DNA of 64,000 nucleotides from Agriotes lineatus (lineage: Eukaryota; Arthropoda; Insecta; Coleoptera; Elateridae). The notes beneath the pieces were generated by a model. The model had not been told where the DNA came from. It did not search any database and saw nothing but the letters and a program-made list of their open reading frames with translations. The position numbers and the translations under genes were made by a program. Positions 11,731 through 23,780 of the stretch are shown here, one piece after another; the stretch's first letter is position 1; the number at the start of each line of letters is the position of its first letter. The stretch spans positions 176,486,015-176,550,014 of the forward strand of contig OW679195.1 of the NCBI GenBank assembly GCA_940337035.1. Direction: 5' to 3'.

Positions 11731-11805
11731 AGGTACAGTGGCCACCCGTTCTTTGAGGATATACCAGTGGCCACTGTACCTGCATTGCTCTGTGGCCACT
11801 GTTCG
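11731..11805. repeat. Right subterminal TGGCCA palindrome array
   Basis: Three cores occur: AGGTACAGTGGCCAC, AGTGGCCACTGTACCTGCA and TGTGGCCACTGTTCG. Two more lie at 12131 and within the terminal repeat at 12148. The second unit matches the left array's CTGGCCACTGTACCTGCA almost exactly. Confidence 0.8.
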
Positions 11806-12147
11806 AACATACACGTGTTTTATGAAAATATATTTCAAAAGAAAACTGTGAAACGCATTCGGAATATTATTACAGTAATATGTACTTACATGTATTAGGT
11901 GTTAATCACTACCACCAGTTGTTTGAAAAATCGAATCGCTATGCCACAAATCGAAATCTTAGTTGTAGTAGAAAATTTACTTTAAGGATGAATTTCGAGG
12001 TTAGGTTCACTACACGGTATACCAATGAAGAAGGAATCTCCAACTTTGTCCCTAGCTTGCAATGCTAATTTACTACTTTGCTACTAGATGGCGACGCTAT
12101 GACTATAAAAATAATAAAGTATTGGGAAAGTGGCCACTGTACCAGCA

Positions 12148-12171
12148 TGGCCACTGTTCCAGACTCTCCCC
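12148..12171. repeat. Right terminal inverted repeat of pogo-like element
   Basis: 24 bp, perfect inverted match to 9268-9291, next to the TA at 12172-12173. Confidence 0.95.
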
Positions 12172-12173
12172 TA

Positions 12174-13230
12174 TCTCATTTTCCATTGAAAATTGCTTTT
12201 CGGTGTAGATGGTTGTGACTTCATATTTGACACCTTGCTTTAATTGTAAGCAAGTTTTCCAATTTTTCTGTTTTTTGAAAATTAAGGTTATTATGTTCTT
12301 GAACCATTTCATATTTTCGAACCTCCCCCGTATGCAAAATAAAATATTTAAATGTTGCCAAGTGAATTTAAGTTTTAGAAGATGCAGGAATTTCCAGAAC
12401 AATTTTTTTTTAAGAAATGGATTACAAAAAGGTTTCCATGTGTGTCGGAAGTTAAGGTGATCGCTATGGAAATACCGTGTTTTCCGTTCTCTATACTGTA
12501 GTTACCTTAAGAGGCAGTTTTGGACTCATCTTCATAGTAACTTTTTTACTTATGCTGTTGAGCAGTGCTAACACGCGTAAAAAATGGTTTTTTCACACTC
12601 TGAATCTTCTTCCTCTTAATATAGGCTATGGGCCTATATTGTTAATAAACCACACTGAATGTAGTTTTTTTATAAGCAATCTTCGGGCGCAGCTTGGGAA
12701 CTTGTGTAGGCTAGCCGATTGATCAAGGAATAATACAGATACATAGACAATAGCAACTATATACCAATTTTGAAAAGACATTTTTTATAGCCAAGCTGTA
12801 TTAATAGGAATACAAGGCTATAGTCTTCTGAACCATGGTTTATATATAATTCCTATTATTTTGTCTATATTGATAATAAAGTAAACATTTTGGTAATATA
12901 CTTGGTTTTAAACTTCCACGGAGATCACGTAGTCATGTTGTTTTTATTATTTACTGATAAGAGAGACTATTTAAAGCCTTATTTCCTTGGGCAAAGGCAA
13001 TTAATTTCTAGGATTGAAATCCTAGTGGTGAAAATATATATTCTGAAGAGATACCTTAGTACGGCAATAAAATCAATGAGGTAAGACAAAATTTTTAGTG
13101 AAATTTGAAAAAATCGTGTTAATTGTATTTTCTTAAATGTATCAAAATTGGAGCGCATCAGCATTGCAGCCTATTAGGAGTCGATACAGAAATACAAAAC
13201 TTGTAAAGTATGATAAACAAAGATGATTTG
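12174..13230. other. AT-rich spacer, no gene seen
   Basis: Short open frames only, none with ATG and family features. Nothing else recognised. Confidence 0.45.
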
Positions 13231-13440
13231 CTATATTAAGTCATGCAGTTGGACATCGTTCAGGAAGGTGATGATCTTGTTTCTTCGTAAGGGTCGTTAA
13301 TTAAAACTTCTGATGAGTTGTTTTGGATATGGTGTTTGTTCCTGTATGCGGTGAATTTGGTACAGCTCACGATGATATGCTTAACTGTTAGAAATGTGTT
13401 CTGGGTTTCACACCTGGGTTTGTCTTCCATTTGTTTGATT
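13231..13440 (-). pseudogene. LINE C-terminal fragment (RNase H tail and zinc-knuckle-like end)
   Basis: On the minus strand the translation contains PRCETQ, LTVKHIIVSCTKFTAYRNKH and, after one frameshift near 13275-13290, IITFLNDVQLHDLI followed by a stop at 13231-13233. This is the usual end of the second protein of CR1/jockey/I-type non-LTR retrotransposons, where a C..C / TV.HI...C / YR pattern precedes a short FL...L..I tail. One of the expected cysteines is replaced by Q. Only about 65 codons survive and the frame is broken, so it is a dead fragment. The downstream side (below 13231) is probably its 3' untranslated region. Confidence 0.7.
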
Positions 13441-14990
13441 TGTTAAAGTAAACTATCATTTTGCATAGACGAAATATTTACAATTTGTATGAAACTTTAA
13501 AAATAGAAATCCAACTCAGTTCAAGGTTGCATTTTTTTGTTGAAAAGATAGACTGTTAAACTAGAATCATATAGTGTGGCACAACTGTTAGTGGTGAGGC
13601 AGAATAGTTAAAATACCAAAGATCTTATTTTAGATATAACACAAACAACATTGTCATCCCATTATAAGTGGTGTAATTTATCATGTAGCATACACATTGA
13701 CAGTGTCAAAAAATTGTATCATCCAGTCTTGTTTCTTTAATTAATCTAATGGCAGTTACTGTAGAATTACACCGCGGCAACAAAAATTCCTATAAAGTCT
13801 ACTACATTTATTGAATAGTCATATTTCAACAGGATGGTGTACTACTTATTGCATTTTACTCGAATTGTGCACACTCGTTTGGTTTAAATATTTTTTAACG
13901 CTGAATAGGTAGAAGATGATATGGACGTAATTACATATGATTCAACTTGATTCTTTCCGCGGAAATATCATGCCTCTTAATTAATAATGCACAACACTAC
14001 ATGTCGTATTAAACTGGCAAAATTACCAAACCTTAATTGAACCATTTACTATTTTCGGGTTTTAGTAAACAAACTTCCCATTACTTTTAATAGGGATATT
14101 GGTTATGTTTTCTAAGACTACGAACACAAGTACATTTCATTTAATAATAAGCCTTACTGAATTGTTCCACGGTCGCCCACACGCTCCTTTTAAACACACC
14201 CTTATTATTTCTGTGATAATGGTCTACCGCGCAGGAGTCCTATATTTTAAATGCGGCATACGCCGCGACTACAGCTGGTGTTAATATGTTCCTTAAATTC
14301 ACGTTAGGCAGCGCAAATTTTATTTTGTTTCGGCAATTGATATGGGCTTAAATCAATATTTCCACTACACATTGCCATCGTATAAGCTAAAGGTTCGTTG
14401 GATATAATTATAACAATAAAGATCTACACTACCTAAAACTACTACTTATAGTAAAAGCCAGTTATATCTGAATAAAATTAACAATGATAGCAATTTTAAA
14501 ATTTAAATTTGTAATGTTTGCTACGTTTCGATATTGTTTACGGTAGTAATTCCTGTCAAAATGTTCTTTAAGCGAGAAAATTATTCATATTCGTAGTTAC
14601 GTCTAGCATAACAGTAAAACTTTATAGATGGAATTGTGAAAAAGATATAAACTCATACAGAAGATCATTAACTATTGGTCGAAAATGGGAATTAACATAT
14701 TAGTTAGAAAGAAATTGCAACATGATCTTGGGAATCTTTATCATGAACAACCAATATAACAACATAAAATCGGGCTCCTGGAATTGTGGGCCTTTGCTAT
14801 TCGTAGTCTTCCACGCCCGATGCCCAGCTGACGTAGATCCTCCTTTCTCCATCTTTTCTTTGACTTACCTTTATTCTTAGATCCCCTAGCTGTTTACTAT
14901 ATTCTTTAATACTCGACGTCATTATGGTTACCCGTCGTTCATCTTGTCATTTAGTTCGTTTTATTTTCCCATCTGTCTTGAACTTTTGAT
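13441..14990. other. Gene-free region with possible LINE debris at its end
   Basis: Nothing supported from 13441 to about 14750. From 14760 to 14990 the composition changes. On the minus strand, short runs of basic and tryptophan-containing residues faintly resemble the C-terminal part of RTE-type proteins, but there are too many frame breaks to call. Confidence 0.35.
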
Positions 14991-15005
14991 CCCCCCCCCC
15001 CCCCC
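14991..15005. repeat. C15 homopolymer
   Basis: Fifteen consecutive C residues in an AT-rich context. The run length is likely to be unreliable in any assembly. Confidence 0.9.
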
Positions 15006-15526
15006 AAGTATTTTTTCCTGTCATTCTGATGACGTCATAAAGCTGAAATTTAACATAGATAAGCTAATGGGAAATCATAAAAATGCTTACGTACAACAAT
15101 AAGCAAAGACGAATAGGTCCAAAGATAACGAACAGGTTAATCGGGCTAACTAAAAACGACCAATTCAGGATCAACAACACATTCATAGAAAAGAAGATAA
15201 AAAATAAAATAAACAACAATTAAGCAGTGATAGAGGATGTGGGATCAAAAATCCTTGCGTAAGATTTTCTGATATGCTCGAATAGATAGGATTATAATAT
15301 AACTCAGGCGTTTTCGGGCCTTTAGGCTCCTTCCCTTGAAGAGAGAGGATTAATAAAAGCGTAATAAGAGAAAGACTCAAAATGGAGCCGTTGATAGGGA
15401 AAATAAACAATTAATGATTCTGTTAGGTATGCCGAATGGGGGAGAATAAAATACCGAAAATAGTCACAGAAATTGAAATTAATGGTGAAAAGAATAGAGG
15501 GGAAATGGAAGAAATTATAAAGAAAA
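15006..15526 (+). pseudogene. Possible RTE-like LINE endonuclease debris
   Basis: On the plus strand, fragments such as NRLIGLTKNDQFRINNTF resemble the end of an exonuclease-endonuclease domain of RTE-type elements ('..L..F...N.L.I.NT.F'). Stops and frame changes are frequent. The MITE at 15527 interrupts this stretch. The identification is weak. Confidence 0.25.
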
Positions 15527-15755
15527 TATACCGGTTGACCGGTTACAAAGCTGGACATAACAAGTTTTTAATTTTTCGTAAACAAATAATAGTATTTCGT
15601 AATTGATGTCTAAGGACTTTTAGCTTTCCCCCTACCTATAATTCATAGTTTTGATCGAAACAACTTTGTTTTTAAAATTAAATTAAATGTTTCTAGTAAC
15701 CTTGTGATATACCATTATTTTGTGTGTTCGGTTTTGAAACCGGTCACCCGGTATA
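15527..15755 (+). mobile_element. 230-bp TA-flanked MITE, copy 1
   Basis: Terminal inverted repeats TATACCGGTTGACCGGTT and the complement of AACCGGTCACCCGGTATA bound a 229-bp non-coding unit. A second copy lies at 37475-37707 in the opposite orientation, and the two match along most of their length, including 'ccttagacat', 'aacaaagttgttt' and 'tttaatttaatttt'. The terminal TA dinucleotides may be the target duplication. Confidence 0.85.
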
Positions 15756-16074
15756 GAAGAACTAATGCAAAAGGAGGGGAAGACACTACGGGAGACAAAA
15801 GGTAGGAAAATGTATAGAAAATTGGTTGAAAATTCTTAAGCAATAAGATTACTCCAAAGCTGAGATGTGGCAGGGATGGATATAGAAGAAGATCTTCTTC
15901 TTCTTCTTATTATTATTATTATAAAAATACAGAGTAGATCTTCCTTAAACGTTTATCTCGCCAAACTTCTAGTGAATAGGATTGTCTTACACCTTCCCCA
16001 AAGGACTTTTCATTTTGCATTTGATAAAGGACTCAACTTTAAGCAGCACTTTCGACGCTACTGAACTGAGCGTT
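15756..16074. other. Spacer with CTT/ATT microsatellite
   Basis: Contains (CTT)n running into (ATT)n at about 15891-15921. The open frame across it is repeat-driven. No gene seen. Confidence 0.6.
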
Positions 16075-16390
16075 CCTGAATTTGTTCCGATGTCGCCGTT
16101 ACATTTACGTTGGGCTAATTTATATGGTTGTATGTCCACGATTTATGAGCCCTGAGCGGGGAAGCCGTTGCCTCCTCACCTGGCGAGAAGGAATATTTGC
16201 TCCATAATAAGCCATATTAGTGCTTCCTGTTGTATTAAGGCTCGTGTGTAATTTCCACAGGCGAGATTTATCGGCGGACGCCTGGGATGCAGCGAAATTT
16301 GCAAAAAGGAAACCGATCGTGTAGTTGCCGCAAAACGATGCTCGGGTGGAAACTGGTTGCATTAAGCAAGCAACTCACTCTCAGCATGGC
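16075..16390. other. GC-balanced unique block, possible cis-regulatory
   Basis: Complex sequence of even composition with a caudal/Abd-B-like TTTATGA at 16142, an E-box CACCTG at 16177 and no good reading frame. Regulatory function is inferred from composition alone. Confidence 0.3.
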
Positions 16391-17509
16391 AATAACATAG
16401 TTGATATAATTTGCGGTTTAAATTTTGTTGGACTTATATTAGTTTAAGACTTTCTAGCGGAAACAATTACCTCAGAAAAGCTTACTCGTATAGGCCAGTC
16501 GATAAACCGAAATAAAAGAATGGCACTTACTTGCCTTCATACAACCTGATCTTGCCTCATTTCTATCATTTAAAGCGTGCAAATAACAAAGATGTTCAAT
16601 CAATATTCAAGAACGTAGCAGCAACTGTGATCTTTTGTTTTAGAAATTAGTGATTGGGAAGTGTGATTAATTGCTGATATATTAAAATATCACCGGCTAA
16701 TTGGGGTGCCTAACGCGAAGATTAACTGTTAAGTTCATCCAAAGTTGTTTTCGTAGTTTTATTACTTTGTCCTTTATTTGAAATTCCATTTTAAGTTATA
16801 AATTATTTTGTGGAAAATGAAAGCATTGTGAACTGGCATATGATTTACCTTTTAACAACTTCCTTCAGTGTCAAATGATAAATTCTTAGATTTAGTCAAA
16901 TTCTAGAAATATTTGTTTTATAACATTTCTTATATATTTATTGGAAATACAGCATTTTAAAAGCCTACAGCTTAGATATCTAACTCAGAGAGTAGTTGTA
17001 TACGGGAAAATAAAATTAGATTCAAGGACTGGCTTTTTGGAAACTTTATATCGAAATAGTTTTCTTATACATATGTATGCCTTATTCTACCTTTCAATGT
17101 AGAGGATATCTATATAAAACGCATCTATATAATATAGAAGTTGTTGAGTACGAAATCTAGTCGAGGGTCTAAAATAAGAAATTACGTCCTATTAATATTA
17201 AATCTATCAAATTATCCAGTCTTAAAATCACACCTAGCAGCACATATTCTCAAAATATATTGTTTTAATTAATTAGCTGCAATTGTCGTAATAGCAACCT
17301 TATATAAATAATTTTTGTTGAGAATTACGCAACTTATTTCTCTTCAGTGCTTAATAGCTGTATACAGGGTTTTAGGGAAGTCGATGCAAAAATTTCTAGG
17401 AGTGAATCCTTGGCCCAAAATATGATGTTTTAACTCAACTTGCCTATATACAAAGTTGCTTAGTTGAGCCGCTAGAGGTCTTTAAAAATTATTAAATTTT
17501 TTAAATGTT
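16391..17509. other. AT-rich region, repeat-like near the end
   Basis: No gene. From about 17360 the sequence TATACAGGGTTTTAGGG resembles the CAGGGTGT-type ends of common insect repeats, and it leads into the palindromic MITE. Confidence 0.4.
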
Positions 17510-17513
17510 TTAA

Positions 17514-17783
17514 CCCCCTGTATAATCACTACCAATTTTTTTTCTGGATACTTACTTTAATTTAGAATTTCCTTTCTTACAAAATTTTAGTTGGATAAAC
17601 GGTTTAGCCATAAAAAATAGGACTACAAGCCTAGTGTTAAGTTACAATTATTACTGATTCAGGCTGAGAAAATATTTTTTGTGGCTAAACCGATTACTCA
17701 ACTAAAACTTTGTAAGAGAGAAAATAGCTTACAAATTAAAGTAACTATCCAGAAAAAAAAAATTGTAGTGATTATACAGGGGG
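17514..17783. mobile_element. TTAA-flanked palindromic MITE, piggyBac-like ends
   Basis: The ends are CCCCCTGTATAATCACTAC and its exact complement, a 19-bp perfect match, flanked by TTAA at 17510-17513 and 17784-17787. The arms extend inward about 105 bp each (to about 17621 and from about 17670) with modest divergence, so the 270-bp unit is nearly all palindrome. TTAA duplication with C-rich ends is the signature of piggyBac-superfamily insertions. No coding capacity. Confidence 0.8.
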
Positions 17784-17787
17784 TTAA

Positions 17788-18359
17788 AAAAATATGGATG
17801 GATAATTTATTGTGACAAAGTTTTTAAACAACCTGTAATTTTCGAAATTAAAGTTTATTCCACAAAAAGCTGTAGTTTACTGGTAAAAACGCATGGCCAA
17901 AAATGAATAAAAGCTGTCAAAGATTTTTCGACTTATTTGAAAAATAATGGTATCTTACATGATCCTTCTAATATAATCTTCAATAGAACGTGTTTGACGT
18001 ATATAAAAGAAAATAGACTTTGCCGCTGTCTTAGTTTGTAGAATTTAAAAAATTAAAATACCATCGGTACTTCAAAGCCGGCAACACTAATATTCTAACG
18101 GATTTTACAAAAAAGATTTTTCTATATACCCCAAAATACAATTACTAAAGTGAAAATGCATTAGCAATTAAGTTAAATTAAATCTCCTGGTAATCCTGTG
18201 CAGAGCAATTAAGGTTTCGTTAGCTCCCCATCATTCAAATCTCCAAGCTGTAAAGCTATGTTTATATTTTGTAGTCAAAGATCGTTTTTGTTTGCTTTCT
18301 AAAAGGCAAATAAACCAATTTACAAGAGATGTTTATCATTTTTGCCCTGAATGCAACCA
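17788..18359. other. AT-rich spacer, nothing recognised
   Basis: No gene, RNA or repeat that I can support. Confidence 0.4.
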
Positions 18360-18900
18360 AAATTCCCCTAAAAAGCTGCACAAAGTGTAGAAGTGATCAT
18401 TGCTGTTTGTGCTGCCAGATTTACCTGCTTAGATAAACTGATAAGTCCACGGGTTAAAATATGTGGCAGAATAAGAGCAAATGTGTTTGGCTGGAGTGCG
18501 AAACTTGGAAAATTATTGCCCAATTAAAAACAATGGCCCCAGGTGGTGCATCCAGTTTTCTTCCAAAAATAAGAAAACCGTTACTGTCAAATATGCATAA
18601 AAGAGCAGAAAATTCGGATATGCAAGCAATGGGCGAGGCGCAAGCCTTGGACTTTTGTTCAAATTCCGGAATGAATTAACTTTTGCCAAATTTGGGGTCT
18701 ACATCCACACGTTTTCCTAAGCTCGTTCCGGGTACGAAACGAGCAGATTTTTGCAACTGCATGCTGATTAAATTGAAATTTTGCCAATGAAGGCCGCAGC
18801 TTTGCAGCTTATTTTAATGGAATTATACTAGCTGCACTTTTTAAGGTTCATTTACACTCCTTGCGTTAGTGCTGATCTGGGCTGAATTGTTTCTTAAAGT
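18360..18900. other. GC-balanced unique block, possible cis-regulatory
   Basis: Non-repetitive sequence of even composition. A 72-codon open frame begins with ATG at 18461 but has no recognisable domain and probably arises by chance. Possible regulatory DNA, by inference. Confidence 0.25.
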
Positions 18901-19069
18901 TGGGAAACTGTTTTCGAAGTAATAGGATTTTGATGTGTTTCAGCTGGCGCTGAAAAAATCGCCCAGTTACTTGAACTCTTAATTAAAAGCGGCACGAAGA
19001 AGCTGTTCCCATAATGAGCCTACGTTGAAGCAGTCCTTAATAACCAATCGAACAATATTAGCGAATTAT

Positions 19070-19680
19070 ATAATCACAATAATTAGCGCTGAGTGCCGCC
19101 GCCACCACCTCATTCAGACTTTTAAACATATTAACTGTTTCCCATATCTTCCCATGCTTAGTCATATTCATCAGAGAATACAGATGTAATTTCTGGCTGT
19201 ATTATTCGCAGAGCTCATTATTCCTCCATACCATTGAGCGGGTAATGCAGCCAGCAACCCATTATGATTTGAACTATCCGCTGATATAACAGGTGTTAAA
19301 TGCTGGCTCGGCGAAATTATCACATAAGTGATGCCAGCTCTCCACTCTAAATGCTTCAATTTTATCACGTTTCATGCTAAAAGTGAATTTGCACTCACTT
19401 ATCGCGCTTAATGAAGTAATGAGCGCCTGGCTGTTTTCTTTGGGAGTTATTACAAAATAACGAGTTTCCTGGCTCCGCGGAACCCGTGAAAGCCTCGTTT
19501 AGTGCTAATCGACCCATGTGGTAGACCATTATGGTTGAAAGCCACGAAAACGCCATTGACGCTATGGCATTGCTAAATTGAACATTTCTAGTAACCAGTC
19601 TTTTGTTTGTGGCAAATTGAAGGATTAAGATAACGTTCCGACATTTGGTCATTCATTTTCTAATTGGCAGGTTCGTTTTC
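19070..19680. other. GC-balanced unique block, possible cis-regulatory
   Basis: Complex sequence with several short palindromic and homeodomain-like TAAT motifs. Two minus-strand frames (19171-19368, 19395-19652) have no family resemblance. Possible regulatory DNA, by inference. Confidence 0.25.
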
Positions 19681-22029
19681 ACCTTCAATTAATTGGTGGA
19701 ATTTTTTAGAAACTAATGATTTGGTGGATTAGAATAAGCAAAAATGCTCATCAATACATTTTGGTTTAATATGAATTTAACGGCACCACGTGTCAAATTA
19801 AATATCTTTATCTTAAAGAGGTTATTTCAAATATTTAAAAAATCTTCTACACTGTGGTTTGCATGATTTAGAATAAGTTCCGAATTCGGCCAATAGTTAT
19901 GGTGATTTAAATTTAAGAAATCATTGTAGAAATCTCATTTCTAAAAAGAGCTATTTGCAATTATTCAACTGCTGACAAAAATATCGACACTTGAGTTGAC
20001 AAGTCTTTTTAACCGTATGCAGTCAATTGTTCTGACATTTTGTAAAATTTTCTCAATAACATTACTTTTCAATCAGTCTATTTTGATTATCCTTAATAAA
20101 AATGTACCTAACAGAGAAAGTAGTCTGGCGTGTGCACATTTTTTATAAAACAGTTTTTGGGTATGTAGCTTTCCTATTCTTTGCTTTAGGAAACTCACAC
20201 TTTCACTCTTTGTGCTCACAAAGAATATGATGGTATTATCCTTTCAAGTGTAGCAGATTTCTATCAGGAGGACTTCTCATACATTTTTGTGGCGTTTTAT
20301 ATAAAACAGCATGACGTTGTTATGAAATGATATGATAATCGGGCTCACATAAAGAAACTAGCTTCTCAACTCAATTTAGTTTTATTAAATAATTAACTTT
20401 AAAATTATTCCTAGAAATATAACAAGTGCTTGAAAATTTTCCGCAAATATTTGAGGAAGCGGTCTGCAGCTTTATTTTCAATAAAAGCATGAATGCATGC
20501 CAACTGAAAAAATCCAGACTCCGAGGGATTATTTATAATCGCAGTTGCTATGGAAAACTTCCAATTAAATATGCAAGCCATATTTTGGTATCTATATTTT
20601 AAAATTGTCCAAGTAAGGTTATTGCGGCAGATGTTTTCAGTTGAAAGTTTCACCTGAAAATTGAAAAAGATAATTGCAAAAGATCCATATTTTGAGATGA
20701 AATTTGTAAATTATATTTGTGTTCTACAATTAATTTGACACTTACAAATGTAAGAAGTTAAACTAGCAGTGTTTCAGGAGCGCCATCAATATTTACATTT
20801 GTCTTCTAAATTTATTTATTGTTGTCACATATATATATATATATATAATTCTTTAAAATTGTATAAATGATCAGATTGGTAAAATAATAAATGGTTTTGT
20901 CCTCGTTCATGGATCAGGTGGTTGTATTCCTTTCGATTTCGAATTATGCCCCCATTCTCAACTTTAATTGTTGTTTAAAATTAGTTTTAATTTTTCTAAA
21001 AGGTCTCTGTGTATATTAATGTGGCGTTTTAAAAATTGGGCACCGAAACCACAATAGCGGTAGTAGTAAAGTAAGGCAGTCGTCGAAAGCATGACGTTAA
21101 CCACATCACCCAGTCGGCAGTTATCAATTACCTCAATTAGTCTCAGGCTAAACGCCCAAATGAAGTGCAGTGACATTTAAAATGTCAGATTTTACAGTAT
21201 TAAAAATATATTTTATTTAAACTAATCTTCCAATGTCTTTTTATTTTATTTTTATTTTACAAACCGATTGTCTCGTACACTTACATTACGTACGTTTATT
21301 TTAGAAATTTATTTTTATAACCAGTTGAATATTTATGCTTTCCCATTGTGATTGAATATCTAGCTAGAGAAATATTGAGCTTCTAGAGATATAATTTGCA
21401 TATTTTAGTATTCTTGGAGTAGGACAATTCTATCGTTTTGTAGAAGTTTACAAATAACAGTAAATTCTTCTGCCAATTGTTATAATTGATTGACATTGCA
21501 AAAACGAATTAAAAATACAACATCAAAATTAAACAATACGATTTACAAATTCACATTCTGTTTTGAATTGTGTAATGTGTTCCTGTTGTTTTGTATTCTT
21601 TTTACTTATATTAAGTGGCTATTGCACTTTTAAATTTTGAATTCGCATTATCTTTATTGCTTTTTGTGAAACTTGCCGTGGTTATTAAAGAGCTCTCATA
21701 TCTTAAGTAATTCTATTTTTGAATATAATTCTGGAGATATGTATTATATTATTACACATGTTAACCTAGCATGAGAAAAAAATATTTGATTGCACAATAT
21801 ACAAACTTTTCAATTAATATACATACTTGAGACCAAACTATATTTAAGTTGTTGTCTAGAATACAAAAACAAATAACACCAACTAATATTAAAAATTATT
21901 AAATTATCAGGAAACTGAAATGTTTATCAAATCGTACAAGTAGAATAAGGACTCTTATCCCCCACCCCTTTTTATTGATCGCGGTTTATTCGCAGATTAA
22001 TTTAATTGGGTCGCGGATCTTATCAATTT
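19681..22029. other. AT-rich gene-free region
   Basis: No gene supported. It contains a simple (AT)n run at 20829-20847. The rest is low-GC sequence without recognisable repeats. Confidence 0.5.
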
Positions 22030-22365
22030 TAATTATAAATGTTCTCGGAATTAAGCGGCGGCGGCACATGTGTAGTCTTTTTCTACCTTGCGTTCTTTGT
22101 TGCACTCATTGCAAAGAGTGCCCAATCTTCCAAACTCAGCCCCGAGACAACTGTTAGGCCTCCGCCCCCTTACGAGAGCTACAAATTGGCCCATCTTGTG
22201 TTTTCTCTCTCTCCTATCGCGGCCACTCTCGACCTGTCTGGAAACTCGTCGTTTCTCTCTCGCACCCGTTGAAGCCTCGTCCGTCGCGGGCTTCGGCTGG
22301 GTTTGAACGCAGTACTGCGTAATGCAAGGCTGGTGCCTTAACTAACTGAGCTAATCACTCAAGTT
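22030..22365 (-). mobile_element. tRNA-headed SINE-like unit
   Basis: On the minus strand a tRNA-like head has box A TTAGCTCAGTTAGTTAAGG (22336-22354) and box B GTTCAAACCC (22299-22308), the internal promoter elements of RNA polymerase III. A GC-rich body of about 250 bp follows toward lower coordinates, quite unlike the AT-rich flanks. The head does not fold as an intact tRNA. Three overlapping open frames on the plus strand come from the GC-rich body and are not taken as genes. No second copy of the body is present in the window, so the SINE assignment rests on the head and composition. Confidence 0.5.
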
Positions 22366-22889
22366 CATTTGAAATTCATATTATCAATTGCATTGCGATT
22401 TGAATGGCATGTATTTCCCGCCGTTAATATCCGTTTCTGTTTTTCGTACCCAGAATTGAGTAAATTTGTAAACGTTTATTTCTCAACTCGTTTTTTACGC
22501 CTACCTATATTAATTATTTTTATCTCACTAGTTTACATGCAAGTATTGAGCGCTTATCAGTTTTTTTCTGTAAATTTTATAGATTTTGTTGATTGGACCT
22601 TTATTTATGTGTTACTTTTCTAAATTTGTTTTTATTATTTTCTTTCCTCTTATTCTCAAATCTTCTAACATATCTACTAGTATACCATGATTATACAAAT
22701 AATAAAGGATAACGTTTAATGAATAGTAGAATGAAATATGACAATTACTTTTTTTACAAAAATTAATAGGTAGTTAGAAACATATAATTTGTCTCTTTAT
22801 ATAATAGCCAATAATTTAACTTGGTTTTCCTCGACAGTGCTAAACGCTATGTTAATAGTACAGTTCAAAGTCAAGTGCCTGTTTTTCAA
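22366..22889. other. AT-rich spacer, nothing recognised
   Basis: The open frame at 22369-22623 is AT-rich and hydrophobic by composition. No gene supported. Confidence 0.45.
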
Positions 22890-23780
22890 AGGAATTTAAT
22901 GGCTTTGTTTTGCATTTCATACTTCTGCTGCAACGACTGGCATAAAGAAGTCCGGGGCCAAAGTTTGTGGCTGATTATCTATAACTAACATCTACCCAAT
23001 TTATTGTCCTGAGCACCAGAAACCCGAAAACCTGGAATGGTCACGGCAGCTTTCCTCGCAAAAAAGAAATTGCTGTGGAGTTGCATAAGCTTTATTTTTA
23101 GCTGTTTGTTAGCTGATTGTAAAGTATAATCCTCCGTTTGCGTTGAATAAGCACGCGAAATTAACTTTGACATAATTGGCGGCCTTGACATTGCACTGCG
23201 CATTTTCGGGCAAAACAAAAGCTGACTTACACTTACATAACTGGCTGTGCTCACTACTAAAAACCCTATTTATATGACAACGTATTCTCGGCTTTGCCCT
23301 ATCATTAGCGTAATTCGTTCAAATTGCGTTTTCGCATACGTGAGCCTGCTGCTGGGGAGAGACAGCTCGAGGTAAAAAAAAATAATTTAACGATCGTGAT
23401 TCATTTTTCTTCCTTTAAATCATTAATTTCAAGGCGCTGTGTTTGTTTCTGATTTCAGAGTCGAGTACGCGACGTCAAAATTAACGTTGCTCACTTCTGC
23501 ATAAATTGTAAGACACCGCGACGTTAATTACCGTTGAGGAATTTTAATTTCGCGTAACCTATTTCGGGTAAAGACTACAACGGACCTGCACAAAGACATG
23601 AAATACCACGACAATTAATGAATGGCAGCTTAGTCGACAAGCCTCGTGGGCAAGCAGATTGTAATTAATCTGTGGGATCGAGCTGTGGAAATTTAAATGT
23701 TACTTCCGCCTCTTAAACATGATTAACATTCCTTAAAGCGCCTTAAAGCAACATAAATCAGAATGAATTGGGCTGATCCA
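22890..23780. other. GC-balanced unique block, possible cis-regulatory
   Basis: About 0.9 kb of complex, non-repetitive sequence of even composition. It has many TTAATT/TAATTA homeodomain-type motifs in its second half and no acceptable reading frame. Regulatory role inferred only. Confidence 0.3.

Larger units (their letters stand above)
9268..12171 (-). mobile_element. Complete pogo/Tigger-like DNA transposon
   Basis: Perfect 24-bp terminal inverted repeats (9268-9291 and 12148-12171, beginning GGGGAGAGTCTGG) are flanked by TA on both sides (9266-9267 and 12172-12173), as expected for Tc1/mariner/pogo elements. The 2.9-kb interior encodes one transposase on the minus strand in two overlapping frames. 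Both subterminal zones hold repeated TGGCCA-centred palindromes. The perfect terminal repeats and nearly intact coding region imply recent activity or recent insertion. The only visible defect is a 1-base frame change at 11287-11294. Confidence 0.93.

Noticed and set aside
22039..22306. Overlapping plus-strand frames, one with a signal-peptide-like start
   Set aside because: All three frames are open because the SINE-like body is GC-rich; none has a recognisable domain and the tRNA-like head explains the unit.
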